Below are positions 6,637 through 16,049 of a stretch of DNA of 64,000 nt, piece by piece. The stretch's first letter is position 1, and every line of letters begins with the position of its first letter. The translations under genes and the position numbers were made by a program. The notes below the pieces were generated by a model. It was not told where the DNA came from, did not search any database, and worked only from the letters and a program-made list of their open reading frames with translations. Source of the DNA: an uncultured cyanobacterium (GTDB taxonomy: Bacteria; Cyanobacteriota; Cyanobacteriia; PCC-6307; Cyanobiaceae); NCBI GenBank assembly GCA_903917565.1, contig CAIXBB010000046.1, forward strand, positions 46,472-110,471, written 5' to 3'.

Positions 6637-9159
6637 TCAGAAGCTCACCTTCATGCCGCCGCCATAGGTGAACTGGGAGCCATTGGAGAAGACTTCATAG
6701 CCAACGTTCGCGTAGAGCGAAGCGTTGCTGGAAACCTTGACGTCAACTCCGCCTTCCAGCACCAATGTGTTGAGGCCACGGTTCTCCCCCTGAGTCTGGA
6801 AGCTTCCCGCCGCAGGAGCGGACGGCAGGGTCGAGGTCACCGAACGCACCCCGGCCCCATTGGCCAGGGGGTCCACCTGATAGGCCACCACCAATCGCGG
6901 GGAAATGGCGGCCGTTTTGGCCTTGTTGAGGGGAATGGGGCTGGAGGCCAGCTCGAAGCCGAGGGTGCCGACAAGGCTGTTCGCCGTGTTGCCTTGAACC
7001 GCAAGGTTGAGCGGCCCGGCTCCACTCTCGGTGAAGGCGCTCTGCTGGTAGCCACCCCAGGCCACCCCGACATAGGGCTTCAGGAACACCTCGGTACTGG
7101 CGGTTGGCTTGGACAGAGGCAGGAGATAGTCCGCATTCAGAGCCACCGTGTAACCGCTGCCGGAAGGAGACGCCTGGACAGGGGTGCCGCCGCCGACGAA
7201 GACGACATTGCGGCTTCCCGTGGTGTTGAACGCCGCATAGCCGATGAGGCCACGGACACTCCACTGCCTGGAAGGTTTGTACACGCCATAGAGGGACCCA
7301 CTGTTCACCTTGGAGGTGACGAAGGCGTTCGTCAGCGACAGGTTGGAGACAGACGCCGTCCCGTAGCCATAGGCCGCACCCACGGTCCACTTGGCTGAGG
7401 GCTGGTACTCAATGCCGTAGTAACTGGAGAAAATCCCTGAGTCAAAGGAGGCCAGGCCGCCGCCTCCGTCGATGCTGCTTGAGGCGTTGGCCGCCTGGGC
7501 AAAGACGCAGATCGGCCTGGGCGATGGGCTTCCCTTTTTCCCATTCGCCGGATTGACCACCCAACCGGTGGAGGAACAATGTCCCGCCTGATTCATCAGA
7601 AGTTCCCGCTGCCGCTTCAGGGTTTCGAGGCCCACACTCTGAAAGGCCGCATAGGGTTCGGGTGAGAGCGAATCGATCGCGGCGGTGAGCTGGCCGGACG
7701 TGGGGAGCGCGAGCAACTGGGACGTGGCGAGCAGGAAGTCCGAAGACATTCCAGCGGCGGCCGCCTGTCCTGTCGTGAATCCTGTGAAGCCGATGGGAAG
7801 GCCGACATTGGTGGCATTGTTGGCACCGAAAATGGCCAGGGACTGGAACACACGATCGAACGCACCAGCCGTCGCCAGTTGATTGACACCCCCCCGGCCG
7901 AGAACTTGCAGGGCAGAAACCGTTGGACCGATGCCGTTGATCGGCCGCCACTGGACATCAAACGTCCGGGGGTTCCCATCGGCTTCCTGGATCAGGACGG
8001 TTCCCGAACGCAGCAGCGCGCTGGTGACCCCCGTCTGGTTGAGCACGAGGCTGCTGGGGGTCGCGAAGCTGGTGCTGTTGGGAGCAGCAACGATGACATA
8101 GGAAAAGCCTGGCCATGGGCTGCCCCCGCCGTAGGCCGCAAGGGAGGCAATGCCGGTGAAGGAACCGACGCCGTTGCCGACGTTGATCCTGTCATTCTGA
8201 GGACCCTGGATTTCCGCTTGAATGGTGCCCCCATTGAGATTCAGATTGCTGACGGAAATGGCGCCAATGGAGCTACCAGGAGAAATGACACCTCCGAGAT
8301 TGATGGTTGTCGTCGGCAGAAAACCGGTGCCTCCAACAATGCCGCCAGGCTGCACAACCAGACCGGAAGACGAGGCGATTGAACCCTGCACCTGAAGGTT
8401 GGCGCCACCGAAGACCGTTGTTGCGCCGGTGTAGGTGCTGGTGCCGGAAAGGGAGAGGGCACCACCGATCTGGCTATTGATGATGTTGAGATTTCCACCG
8501 GCACCGGAGAAGACACCGCTCAGTGCCGTGCTGTTGCCGGCCAGATCGATGGCATTGGTGGGCTGGGTTCCGAGGGTCCAGTTCTGGGTGAACGTGCCGG
8601 GCACATCCATCGTCAGCGTTCCCCCTGCGAACGTGGTGGGGACTGCTGGATTGCTGATCAGATACGTACGGCCGGGAATGATGTTACCTGCAAACGCCGT
8701 ACCCTCCGTGAGGTTGAACAGGTTGACACCGGCAAGACTGAACAGCTGGGGGAAAAAGGTACCGCCCCCAGGATTCGATCCCAGAAAGAGGATGTAGGTG
8801 TTTCCACCGACGACGGCGTCGAACCGGGCGCTGGCGAAGCTGACCCCTGCGGAGCTGCTGCTGAAGTTCCCGAAGACGAAGGTGAACGGCTGATTGACCA
8901 GCACCCCTCCCGGTGTGGACACCACCACAACGCTCGAACCGGCGCCACTGACGCTGGTGCCGGGGGTGAGGTTGAGCAAGGTCCCTGAGACCGTTCCCGG
9001 GGCGGGGATTGATAGCGGTTGCGCCGTGAAGCTCCAGAGCCAGTCGAGGGCATGGGCCTGGGTCGGCGTCAGCACGGCCGTCGTCGCAACGACGCCCAGG
9101 ACAGCCTTCAGGGGGACGGCAGGCCGTCTTGAGCGGCTGTCCTGACGCTGCGACCCCAT
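6637..9159 (-). CDS. Autotransporter-like outer-membrane protein with beta-strand repeat passenger
   Basis: 840 residues from ATG 9159 (an ATG 57 bases upstream adds a non-signal-like leader). A basic N-terminus plus hydrophobic core (AVLGVVATTAVLTPTQAHA) is a signal peptide. The first 200 residues form a secreted beta-rich module starting ALDWLWSF, resembling the extracellular part of PEP-CTERM proteins. Around residues 235-300 are autotransporter-associated repeat motifs (STYTGATTV, GGTGFL, GVISPGSSIG). The last ~270 residues alternate polar and aromatic strands and end in F (YGGGMKVSF), as in type Va autotransporter barrels. The predicted role is surface display; adhesion is a guess. Base composition is less GC-rich than neighbours. 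Confidence 0.82.
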   Translation of the reverse strand: MGSQRQDSRSRRPAVPLKAVLGVVATTAVLTPTQAHALDWLWSFTAQPLSIPAPGTVSGTLLNLTPGTSVSGAGSSVVVVSTPGGVLVNQPFTFVFGNFSSSSAGVSFASARFDAVVGGNTYILFLGSNPGGGTFFPQLFSLAGVNLFNLTEGTAFAGNIIPGRTYLISNPAVPTTFAGGTLTMDVPGTFTQNWTLGTQPTNAIDLAGNSTALSGVFSGAGGNLNIINSQIGGALSLSGTSTYTGATTVFGGANLQVQGSIASSSGLVVQPGGIVGGTGFLPTTTINLGGVISPGSSIGAISVSNLNLNGGTIQAEIQGPQNDRINVGNGVGSFTGIASLAAYGGGSPWPGFSYVIVAAPNSTSFATPSSLVLNQTGVTSALLRSGTVLIQEADGNPRTFDVQWRPINGIGPTVSALQVLGRGGVNQLATAGAFDRVFQSLAIFGANNATNVGLPIGFTGFTTGQAAAAGMSSDFLLATSQLLALPTSGQLTAAIDSLSPEPYAAFQSVGLETLKRQRELLMNQAGHCSSTGWVVNPANGKKGSPSPRPICVFAQAANASSSIDGGGGLASFDSGIFSSYYGIEYQPSAKWTVGAAYGYGTASVSNLSLTNAFVTSKVNSGSLYGVYKPSRQWSVRGLIGYAAFNTTGSRNVVFVGGGTPVQASPSGSGYTVALNADYLLPLSKPTASTEVFLKPYVGVAWGGYQQSAFTESGAGPLNLAVQGNTANSLVGTLGFELASSPIPLNKAKTAAISPRLVVAYQVDPLANGAGVRSVTSTLPSAPAAGSFQTQGENRGLNTLVLEGGVDVKVSSNASLYANVGYEVFSNGSQFTYGGGMKVSF

Positions 9160-9473
9160 GACACCGTTTCGCTGGTGCCGAAAGATAACAAGGTTTTGTT
9201 GATGGCCGCCATCCATGTTTCCAGCGCTGAACAGATGGCTGGAATGGGCCTGTCTACCTGAGCAGCCCTGGAAAATCGCAGCTCCTCAGATGAAGGCGCT
9301 GCCCAGGCCCATAAACCATTTCCCCTGGGCTGTGATATCGGAGCGATGGATGTCCGGCCGCCCCTTCCCTGGGGCCTGAGCCCCTGTCGACAGGGAGCGA
9401 CCCGCTGACCCGTCCCGCTGGAGCGGCACCGGGCCTCCGCTGCCATGCTTCCCAAGCGCCACCACCACGACCT
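9160..9473. other. Divergent intergenic region, no gene seen
   Basis: About 310 bases between two divergently transcribed genes. I see no convincing ORF, tRNA or terminator. It must hold the promoters for the autotransporter-like gene (leftward) and the aminotransferase (rightward). An A/T-rich patch near 9181-9200 (AAAGATAACAAGGTTTTG) is the likeliest place for a leftward promoter, but I cannot assign -35/-10 boxes with confidence. Confidence 0.5.
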
Positions 9474-10676
9474 TTGCCAGCCGAGCCTCACCTGCCGCTC
9501 CCCCTTCCCCTGCGGGGTCTGATGCCCGCCCTGGCCAACAAGACCTACTTCAACTACGGCGGACAGGGCCCCCTGCCAGGGCCATCGCTGGCGGCGATCA
9601 GTGAAGCCTTCGCCACCATCCAGGAGCTGGGCCCGTTCAGCGACAACGTCTGGCCCTATGTGAATCGCACTGTTTCAGCGCTGAGAGAGCGGCTGGCGGC
9701 CTGGTTCGGCGTCGATGCCGCGCGGGTGGCCTTCACCGAGAACGTCACCTCGGGGTGTGTGCTGCCCCTCTGGGGCCTGCCCTGGCAGGCGGGCGATGAA
9801 CTGCTGGTGGGCGACGCCGAGCACTACGGGGTGGTGGCCGCCCTCGAGGAGCTGGCCCGGCGCCACCAGCTGCGGATCACCTCCCTGGCGGTGGCCGATC
9901 TGGCCGGGGACGTCTGGCCCACGGCGGCGGCCGTGGGCCAGCGGCTGGAGGCGGCCCTCACCCCTCGCACCCGGCTGGTGGTGCTCTCCCACCTGCTCTG
10001 GAACACCGGCCAGACGATGCCGATCGCGGCGGTCGCGGCCCAGCTGGCCAACCATCCCCGCCATCCCTGGTTGCTGGTGGATGCGGCCCAGTCGCTGGGG
10101 AGCCTACCGGTGGCCGAGGCGGCCGCCGCCGCCGACATCTATGCCTGCACCGGCCACAAGTGGTGCTGCGGACCGGAAGGGCTGGGCGCCGTGGCCTTGT
10201 CCGAGCGACTTCTGGAGCTCAGCAGCCCCACCCTGATCGGCTGGCGCACCTTGGAGCACGACGGGCCCGGTGCCGGCGGCTACCACCGCGATGCCCGCCG
10301 CTTCGAGGTGGCCACCTCCTGCACGCCCCTGTTCGCGGGGCTGAACAGATCGCTGCAGCTGCTGGAAGCCGAAGGCAACGCGGATCAACGGCTGATGGCG
10401 ATCCGGGAACGGAGCGGCCAGCTCTGGGAGGGTCTGCAACGGCTCGGCGGCGTCGACACCCTGCTGGAGGTGCCGCCGCCCGCAGGGCTGGTGAGCTTCA
10501 CCATGGTGGGTTCCACGGGGGAACCCATGGATCCGGCCGTCGTCGTGAAGCGGCTGGGGGATCGGGGCACCTGGTTGCGAACCCTGGAATCCCCCCGCTG
10601 CGTAAGGGCCTGCACCCACCTGGTCAGCACCGTCGGCGAGGTGGATCGGCTGCTGGCTCAGCTTTGCGAGGGCTGA
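9474..10676 (+). CDS. Class V aminotransferase-fold PLP enzyme (intact copy)
   Basis: 400 residues, cysteine desulfurase/isopenicillin N epimerase-like branch. The PLP lysine is in ACTGHKWCCGPEG; the cofactor aspartate is in WLLVDAAQSLG. FNYGGQGPLP near the N-terminus and RLVVLSHLLWNTG are typical of cyanobacterial relatives. Substrate is unknown; epimerase, C-S lyase and desulfurase are all possible, and I do not see a clear desulfurase active-site cysteine loop. The start is uncertain: TTG 9474 is annotated, ATG 9522 (LMPALANK) is the next choice. A decayed paralogue lies at 11701-12714. A hairpin follows the stop. Confidence 0.87.
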   Translation: MPAEPHLPLPLPLRGLMPALANKTYFNYGGQGPLPGPSLAAISEAFATIQELGPFSDNVWPYVNRTVSALRERLAAWFGVDAARVAFTENVTSGCVLPLWGLPWQAGDELLVGDAEHYGVVAALEELARRHQLRITSLAVADLAGDVWPTAAAVGQRLEAALTPRTRLVVLSHLLWNTGQTMPIAAVAAQLANHPRHPWLLVDAAQSLGSLPVAEAAAAADIYACTGHKWCCGPEGLGAVALSERLLELSSPTLIGWRTLEHDGPGAGGYHRDARRFEVATSCTPLFAGLNRSLQLLEAEGNADQRLMAIRERSGQLWEGLQRLGGVDTLLEVPPPAGLVSFTMVGSTGEPMDPAVVVKRLGDRGTWLRTLESPRCVRACTHLVSTVGEVDRLLAQLCEG

Positions 10677-10681
10677 AAGGA

Positions 10682-10709
10682 GGCCCCTGGGAAACAAGCC
10701 CAGGAGGCC
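10682..10709. terminator. Inverted repeat between convergent genes (bidirectional terminator candidate)
   Basis: GGCCCCTGGG (10682-10691) pairs with CCCAGGAGGCC (10699-10709), a GC-rich stem with a 7-base AAACAAG loop and a one-base bulge. It lies 6 bases past the aminotransferase stop and 15 bases past the end of the convergent mscS gene. There is no T-run, so termination is inferred from structure and position only. Confidence 0.55.
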
Positions 10710-10724
10710 GCGGTCGGCAGCGAC

Positions 10725-11531
10725 TCAGTTGCCGCTCTGGGCCATGCCGACAGGAATCCTCGGCACAGGGAATCCATTGCTGCCAAGGACGTCCGCAATC
10801 ATCCGATTGGTATCGAAGTAAACCTGCCAATAGTGGTCCGTATGGGTGTAGGGACGGACCGCCAGCCTGGGGCCTCGCTCGCTGAACTCCAGCACCTCGA
10901 TGTCAGCCGCTGTATTGGGATCCTGGTTGGGCACAGACTGGATGCCTTCCTTAAGCAGAGCGATGGCCCTGGCAACGTCTGCGCTGTTATCGAGCTGAGC
11001 GACAAGGTCAACCCGACGGAAGGGATGGGAGGAGAAGTTCTGGATTGTGTCGGAAAAGAGCTTGCCATTGGGAACAATGTTGCGAACACAATCGAGTGAC
11101 TGGACGGATGTGACGAACATGCCGATCTCCTCGACTGTTCCTGTCACCCCACCAGCGGTGATGAAGTCGCCGACACTGAACGGGCGGAAGACCTGCAGGA
11201 AGACCCCTGCCGCGAAGTTGCTCAACATGCCGCTCCAGGCGGCACCGATGGCGACACCGGCACCAGCCAGAAGTGCCGCAAAGCTTGCTGTCTGAATCCC
11301 GAAGAAACCGAGGATGGCGACAACCAGAATGACCCTGAGAATCGCGCCCAGGATATTGATCAGATAGCCAATGACCGTGGGGTCAAGTGTTCCAGAGGAA
11401 AGGCCTCTTCTGAGGATGCGCAGGGCGAACTTGATGCACCAACCGCCGGCAATCCAGAGGGCAACGGCGCCCACCAACTTGAACAGAAATGGAATGACAA
11501 CGCTGGCAACGACTGGAAAGCTGGCAGGCAT
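10725..11531 (-). CDS. Small-conductance mechanosensitive channel (MscS family)
   Basis: Pressure-relief ion channel of the plasma membrane. From ATG 11531 the protein has 268 residues, close to the minimal three-helix MscS. Hydrophobic helices fall at about 4-30, 55-78 and 82-110; the pore-lining third helix is FAALLAGAGVAIGAAWSG followed by the signature FRPFSVGDFI. The beta domain has GTVEEIGMFVT and IVPNGKLFSDTI. Longer starts (ATG 11585, 11615) add a Cys-containing leader with no family match. Codon and base usage is less GC-rich than flanking genes. It sits between the intact and decayed aminotransferase copies, on the opposite strand. Confidence 0.9.
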   Translation of the reverse strand: MPASFPVVASVVIPFLFKLVGAVALWIAGGWCIKFALRILRRGLSSGTLDPTVIGYLINILGAILRVILVVAILGFFGIQTASFAALLAGAGVAIGAAWSGMLSNFAAGVFLQVFRPFSVGDFITAGGVTGTVEEIGMFVTSVQSLDCVRNIVPNGKLFSDTIQNFSSHPFRRVDLVAQLDNSADVARAIALLKEGIQSVPNQDPNTAADIEVLEFSERGPRLAVRPYTHTDHYWQVYFDTNRMIADVLGSNGFPVPRIPVGMAQSGN

Positions 11532-11700
11532 CGGCTCAGGAGGTGAACAATTGAATCCACAGCATCGTAACCACGAATCCAACATCCATTGCGTAGTCCT
11601 CCCCTGCATTGCCAACGAATCCTAACAGAGGACCTGCCGCAATGCTCCAGATTGACCCTGGCTGTGACGCAGCCGCCTCTTTTCTCCCCCCACCCCATGC

Positions 11701-12714
11701 TCCCTGGCCGCGATCACCGAGGCCTTCGTCACCATCCAGCAGCTCGGCCCATTCACCGAGGCGGTGTGGCCCACCATCAACCCGCACGGTGGCGGCTTTA
11801 AGGCAGCGGCTCGCGGCCTGATTCGGCGTCGAGGCCCATCGTGCCGCCTTCACCGAAAACGTGTCGTCGGGCTGTGTACTTCCCCTCTGGGGACTGACAT
11901 GGCAGGCCGGCGACGAACTGCTCATCGGTGACGCCGAGCACTACGGGGTCGTTGCCGCCTGCAGGGAACTGTCTCGCCGCCATGGCCTCACCATCGCCAC
12001 CTTGCCGGTGACGGAGATGCTCGACGGCAGCAGCGCCGCCGCCAGGCTCGCCAGCCATCCCAGCCGACCCTGGCTGCTGGTGGATGCAGCCCGGTCGCTC
12101 GGCAACATCCCCATGGCCGAAGCGGCCCATGCCGCCGACATCTATGCCTGCACCGGCCACAAGTGGGGCTGTGGCCCTGAAGGGCTGGGGGCCGTGGTGC
12201 TCTCCGATCGCCTGCTGGCGGAGAGCAGCCCCACCCTGATCGGCTGGCGCAGTCTCGCCAGCGACAGTCAGTCCGCCACCGGCTTTCACAGCGATGCCCG
12301 CCGCTTTGAGGTGGCCACCTCCTGCATCCCGCTGTTCGCCGGCCTCGACACGTCGCTGCAGCTGTGGAGGCCGAGGGGGAGGCCCAGGTCCGTCTGAGGG
12401 CGATCCAAAGACGCAGCGAATCCCTCTGGAAGGGTTTGCGCCCGCTCGCCGGCATCAGCACCCTGCTGCAGGAGCCCCCAGCTGCCGGGTTGGTGAGTAT
12501 CACCGCCCACTGGGCCAACGGTGACCTCATCGATCCCGCCTGGATCGTGGGCAGGATGGGCGAGCAAGGAATCTGGCTGCGCACCATCTATGATCCGGCC
12601 TGCGTGCGGGCCCGCACCCTGCAGCGGGAAGGCATCCAGAGGATGGTTCAGCGCTCGCCGGTGGCCGAGGGTTCGAAATCCGGGGTCCGGTACGAGTCGA
12701 GGAAGTTCCTGTAG
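11701..12714 (+). pseudogene. Decayed second copy of the class V aminotransferase
   Basis: Recognisable paralogue of the gene at 9474-10676. It begins in mid-protein (SLAAITEAFVTIQQLGPF), so the first ~40 codons are missing. A one-base insertion near 11782 shifts frame, then an in-frame TGA at 11819-11821 replaces the TGG of the intact copy. The longest clean stretch (11822-12361) keeps GDAEHYGVVAA and ACTGHKWGCGPEG but lacks about 38 codons present in copy 1 (the LVVLSHLLWNTG region). A one-base deletion near 12363 shifts the frame again, and the end (about 12650-12714) is unrelated sequence overlapping aqpZ. The combination rules out a single sequencing error. Confidence 0.92.
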
Positions 12715-13421
12715 AACCATCCCGCCAGCAGGGATCCGGCGATCGGAGCCACCCAGAAGAGCCATAGCTGAGCCATGGCGTCCCCTCCCACCCAGGCGGC
12801 CACACCTGTGCTTCGGGCGGGGTTCACGGAAGTGTTGGTGATCGGAATGCTGATGAGGTGGATCAGGGTGAGGGCCAGACCGATCGGCAAGCCAGCGAAG
12901 CCGGTGGGAGCCAGGCGATCGGTGGCTCCGAGAATCACGATCAGGAAAATGAAGGTGAGGATCAGCTCGATCAGCAGGGCGGCCCAGAAGCCATAGCCAC
13001 CGGGCGAGTGGGTCCCCCAGCCATTGGTGGCCAGGGGGTTGCTGCCGGTGAGGGCGAAGCCATCCCGGCCGCTGGCGATCATCAAGATCACGCCACCGGC
13101 GATGATGCCCCCCAGCACCTGGGCCACCACGTAGGAGACCAGGTGGGAGCCGGGAAACTTGCCCCCGGCCCAGAGGCCGAAGCTCACGGCAGGGTTGATA
13201 TGGCAACCGGAGATATGGCCGATGGTGTACACCATCGTCAGCAGGGTCAGGCCGAAGGCGATGGAGACACCGAGAAAGCCAAGCCCCAGAGGATTCGCGG
13301 CTGGACTGTCATAGGGGAACACCGCGGCCAGCACGGCACTGCCGCAACCGCCCAGCACCAGCCAGAAGGTCCCGATCAGTTCAGCAAGAAACTTCTTTGC
13401 CAGTGGAACAGCAGGGGCCAT
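12648..13421 (-). CDS. aqpZ: Aquaporin Z
   Basis: Water channel of the plasma membrane, MIP family. 257 residues with six hydrophobic helices and both pore boxes, HINPAVSFG and SVNPARSTG, the second followed by the filter arginine. The N-terminus [22 protein letters not shown] and the pore histidine region fit AqpZ-type water channels rather than glycerol facilitators. Length is slightly above E. coli AqpZ owing to a longer extracellular loop ([18 protein letters not shown]). Its last 67 bases overlap the tail of the convergent aminotransferase pseudogene. Confidence 0.96.
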   Translation of the reverse strand: MAPAVPLAKKFLAELIGTFWLVLGGCGSAVLAAVFPYDSPAANPLGLGFLGVSIAFGLTLLTMVYTIGHISGCHINPAVSFGLWAGGKFPGSHLVSYVVAQVLGGIIAGGVILMIASGRDGFALTGSNPLATNGWGTHSPGGYGFWAALLIELILTFIFLIVILGATDRLAPTGFAGLPIGLALTLIHLISIPITNTSVNPARSTGVAAWVGGDAMAQLWLFWVAPIAGSLLAGWFYRNFLDSYRTPDFEPSATGER

Positions 13422-13710
13422 GCGGGAAAGGGAGAGTGGTGCTTACAGATCTTCCCATCTTCCGGAGTGGATCTGTCCAAGCGCGGTCGCATGGGCGACA
13501 CCGGGGGCCTGTGCCAGCCGGTTGACTGCGGCGTTGTGTTTCAAATCACGGCATCGTCTGTCTCGCTGCCAATCCTGGATAGGGTTTTAACGTCAAACGC
13601 TTCAAGCTTGGAGCCCCACGCAGCCCAGGGCCTGCACTGCAGAGTTGAGCGGTTGCTATTCCTTCATGCCAAGGGCCCTGACCGGAGCCGTCCCTTCGAA
13701 ACAACGAACG
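13422..13710. other. Divergent intergenic region with a short inverted repeat
   Basis: About 290 bases with no convincing gene. ACAGATC (13445-13451) and GATCTGT (13470-13476) make a 7-bp inverted repeat just upstream of aqpZ, placed where an operator or 5'-UTR hairpin could act. Promoters for aqpZ (leftward) and the 13711 gene (rightward) must lie here; I cannot assign the boxes. Confidence 0.4.
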
Positions 13711-14169
13711 ATGCATGTCTCCAGAATGCCTCTTTCTCGCTCCCCCCTCTTCCCGCTCCTGATTCCCCCGGCGATGATCGCCAGCCTCCTGGCTGTTGCC
13801 GGTCCGGGCCAGGCCCTGTCTCCTCAGGAGATGATCAAGAACGCCGAGAAAGGCTGCCTGGAGAGTGCCGCCAAGGAGGGTTGGCGTGCCGACCTGGCCA
13901 AGGTGATCTCGGCCAGGGCCCTCGACACGGACAAGGTGGAAGTGGTGCTGGATCTCACCAAGGACGGCACCAACACCGCCCGGCTCACCTGCCCCTACAG
14001 CGTCAGCCAGGGGGTGGGCAAGTTCGGTGACAACTTCGCCAAGTCCATGGCCACCACCGTCAGCGCAGGTGATGAGTTCAAGCCCACCAGGCTCTGGTGG
14101 TTGCTGCTGCCGATCGGCCTGGCGGTGATCTCCTGGACTGTCCTGCGCGGCCGGGACAGCGCCGCCTGA
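13711..14169 (+). CDS. Hypothetical secreted/membrane-anchored protein
   Basis: Not recognised. 152 residues from ATG 13711 (ATG 13726 five codons later is equally plausible). An N-terminal hydrophobic stretch (PLFPLLIPPAMIASLLAVAG) ending GPGQALS reads as a signal peptide; a C-terminal helix (LWWLLLPIGLAVISWTVL) followed by RGRDSAA looks like a membrane anchor. The soluble part has two cysteines (KGCLESA and RLTCPYS), which could form a disulfide, and alternating strands (KVEVVLDLTKDG). Predicted as a periplasmic domain tethered to the membrane. Convergent with murE. Confidence 0.7.
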   Translation: MHVSRMPLSRSPLFPLLIPPAMIASLLAVAGPGQALSPQEMIKNAEKGCLESAAKEGWRADLAKVISARALDTDKVEVVLDLTKDGTNTARLTCPYSVSQGVGKFGDNFAKSMATTVSAGDEFKPTRLWWLLLPIGLAVISWTVLRGRDSAA

Positions 14170-14197
14170 GTGTGATCGTTTGCCGGTGGGCTGCTGC

Positions 14198-15772
14198 TCA
14201 GGAGCCCTTCCGGCGCAGTGCACTCTCCGCCTGCTCCCGGTCGTCGAAATGGACCTTGGTGGTGCCGAGGATCTGGTAGTCCTCGTGGCCCTTGCCGGCA
14301 ATCAGCACCAGATCGTCCGGCTCGGCCGCGGCGATGGCGGCGGCGATGGCGGCGGCCCGATCCCCCTGCACCTCCAGGGCGGTGCCCGGGGGGATGCCGG
14401 CCACCACATCCTCCAGGATCCGCTGGGGATCCTCAGTGCGTGGGTTGTCGGAGGTGACCACCACCGCATCGGCGAGGCGCGCCGCGATCCCCCCCATCAG
14501 GGGGCGCTTGCTGCGGTCGCGATCACCGCCGCAGCCGAACACACAGATCAGGCGCCCGCTGGTGAAGGGCCGGCAGGCCGCCAGGGCATTCTCGAGTCCA
14601 TCGGGGGTATGGGCGTAGTCCACCAGCACCGCCGGCAGGCGGCGGCCGGCCGGAGCGCTCACCCGCTCCATCCGTCCGGGCACCCCGCGGAAGCTGGCCA
14701 GTCCCTCCAACAGCTGGGGGAGCGGCAGGCCCTGCTGCAGCAGCACCCCCACGGCCTGCAGCAGATTCATCAGGTTGAAGCGACCCACGAGGGGGGAGCG
14801 GAACGGCCCCGCTCCAGCAGGGCTGTGCAGGGTGCCGCTCACCCCCTCGGCGTCCATGCGCAGGTCGGTGACATGCAGATCGACCTGGGGATCCTCCAGG
14901 GAACAGCGCCAGCAGAGGGTGACATCGGCTGCGCCCTGCCCTTCGCCCCGCAGACGCTCGGCCAGGCGCGCCCCCCAGGGATCATCCACATTCACCACCG
15001 CACCGCCGGCCAGCAGGGCCGGGCTGAACAGCAACGCCTTGGCCTCGAAGTAGGCCTGCATCGACGGGTGGTAATCGAGGTGGTCCTGGGTGAGGTTGGT
15101 GAACACCGCTGCGGCGAAGCGGCAGCCGGCCACCCGCTGCTGATCGAGGGCATGGGAGCTCACCTCCATCGCAGCGATCGTGGCGCCGGCCGCCGCCGCG
15201 GCGGCCAGATCCGCCTGCAGCAGGTCGGCGAAGGCGGTGGTGTGGGTCGCTGTGGCGCTGTAACCCGGCCAGCGGTTGTGCAGGGTGCCGAACAGGGCCG
15301 CCGGCCGGCCGGCTGCCGCCGCCAGATGCTCGATCAGGTAGGTGGTGGTGGTCTTGCCGTTCGTGCCGGTGACGCCGATCAGCGCCAGGCGCCCGCTGGG
15401 CTGGCCCCAGAATTCCGCCGCCAGCCGGCCGGCCCACAGGGCCAGGGGCGGCTCCACCACCAGCACCGGATCACCCGGAGCCGGGGGCCGGGCCGCCGCC
15501 GCCGCCGGCCCGATCACCGCCGCCACGGCGCCGGCGGCCAGCACCTCTGGCCAGAAGCTGCCGCCGTCCACCGCCGTGCCGGGCAGACCCACGAACAGGC
15601 TGCCGGGGCCGACGCGGCGAGAATCGCAGCTGACGCCGCTGACCGTCACCTGGGCCAGGGCACCGGTGGGGTCGGGAAGCGGCGGCAGGCCCACCTGACC
15701 CAGAAGCGGCTGAAGCAGCGGTGACATGGCGGCGCCGGCGGCGTCCGGCGGGACGGAGCTGGCGCCTTTCAT
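14198..15772 (-). CDS. murE: UDP-N-acetylmuramoyl-tripeptide synthetase MurE (meso-DAP adding)
   Basis: Cytoplasmic Mur ligase that adds the third amino acid of the peptidoglycan stem peptide. 524 residues. N-terminal UDP-MurNAc domain with [19 protein letters not shown] site [26 protein letters not shown]; and the specificity loop SDNPRTEDP, whose DNPR indicates meso-diaminopimelate, as expected for cyanobacteria. ATG 15772 is annotated; ATG 15727 ([11 protein letters not shown]) better matches the usual N-terminus, and neither has an obvious ribosome-binding site. The small glutaredoxin-like and yidD genes lie upstream on the same strand. Confidence 0.95.
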   Translation of the reverse strand: MKGASSVPPDAAGAAMSPLLQPLLGQVGLPPLPDPTGALAQVTVSGVSCDSRRVGPGSLFVGLPGTAVDGGSFWPEVLAAGAVAAVIGPAAAAARPPAPGDPVLVVEPPLALWAGRLAAEFWGQPSGRLALIGVTGTNGKTTTTYLIEHLAAAAGRPAALFGTLHNRWPGYSATATHTTAFADLLQADLAAAAAAGATIAAMEVSSHALDQQRVAGCRFAAAVFTNLTQDHLDYHPSMQAYFEAKALLFSPALLAGGAVVNVDDPWGARLAERLRGEGQGAADVTLCWRCSLEDPQVDLHVTDLRMDAEGVSGTLHSPAGAGPFRSPLVGRFNLMNLLQAVGVLLQQGLPLPQLLEGLASFRGVPGRMERVSAPAGRRLPAVLVDYAHTPDGLENALAACRPFTSGRLICVFGCGGDRDRSKRPLMGGIAARLADAVVVTSDNPRTEDPQRILEDVVAGIPPGTALEVQGDRAAAIAAAIAAAEPDDLVLIAGKGHEDYQILGTTKVHFDDREQAESALRRKGS

Positions 15773-15782
15773 AGCGTGACGC

Positions 15783-16049
15783 TCAACCGACTCCCTGCTT
15801 GGTCAGCCAGGCCCGCAGCTGGGCTCCCGCCAGCCGGGGGGAGACCCGCGGCAGTTCCCGCAGCGGCCTGTCCCCGCTGGCCGCCACCGCCAGCACAGGG
15901 ACCGCCAGCCCGTAGCGCCCCTGCAGGGCCGGATCGTTGTCCACATCAATCAGCCGCAGGGGCTGGGGGGGATCCAGAGCCCGAAGCTTCTCCTCGAGGC
16001 CCTCGCAGAGACAGCAGCCCTGGCGCGTGAACAGCAGCAACTCCAGCAT
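15783..16049 (-). CDS. Glutaredoxin-like protein (DUF836)
   Basis: 88-residue thioredoxin-fold protein. [19 protein letters not shown] supplies a CxxC-type motif (C-C-L-C) at the start of helix 1, and VPVLAV the cis-proline loop. Members of this small family are predicted thiol-redox proteins of unknown partner. The ATG at 16049 shares a base with the stop of yidD (TGATG), so it is translationally coupled to yidD. It ends 11 bases upstream of murE. Confidence 0.83.
   Translation of the reverse strand: MLELLLFTRQGCCLCEGLEEKLRALDPPQPLRLIDVDNDPALQGRYGLAVPVLAVAASGDRPLRELPRVSPRLAGAQLRAWLTKQGVG

Noticed and set aside
6532..9145. Long plus-strand open frames opposite the autotransporter gene
   Set aside because: They read antisense to a protein with a clear signal peptide, repeats and barrel end; no family features on the plus strand.
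11609..11821. Independent small protein upstream of the pseudogene's stop
   Set aside because: Its second half is the shifted continuation of the decayed aminotransferase; the first half has no start or family support.
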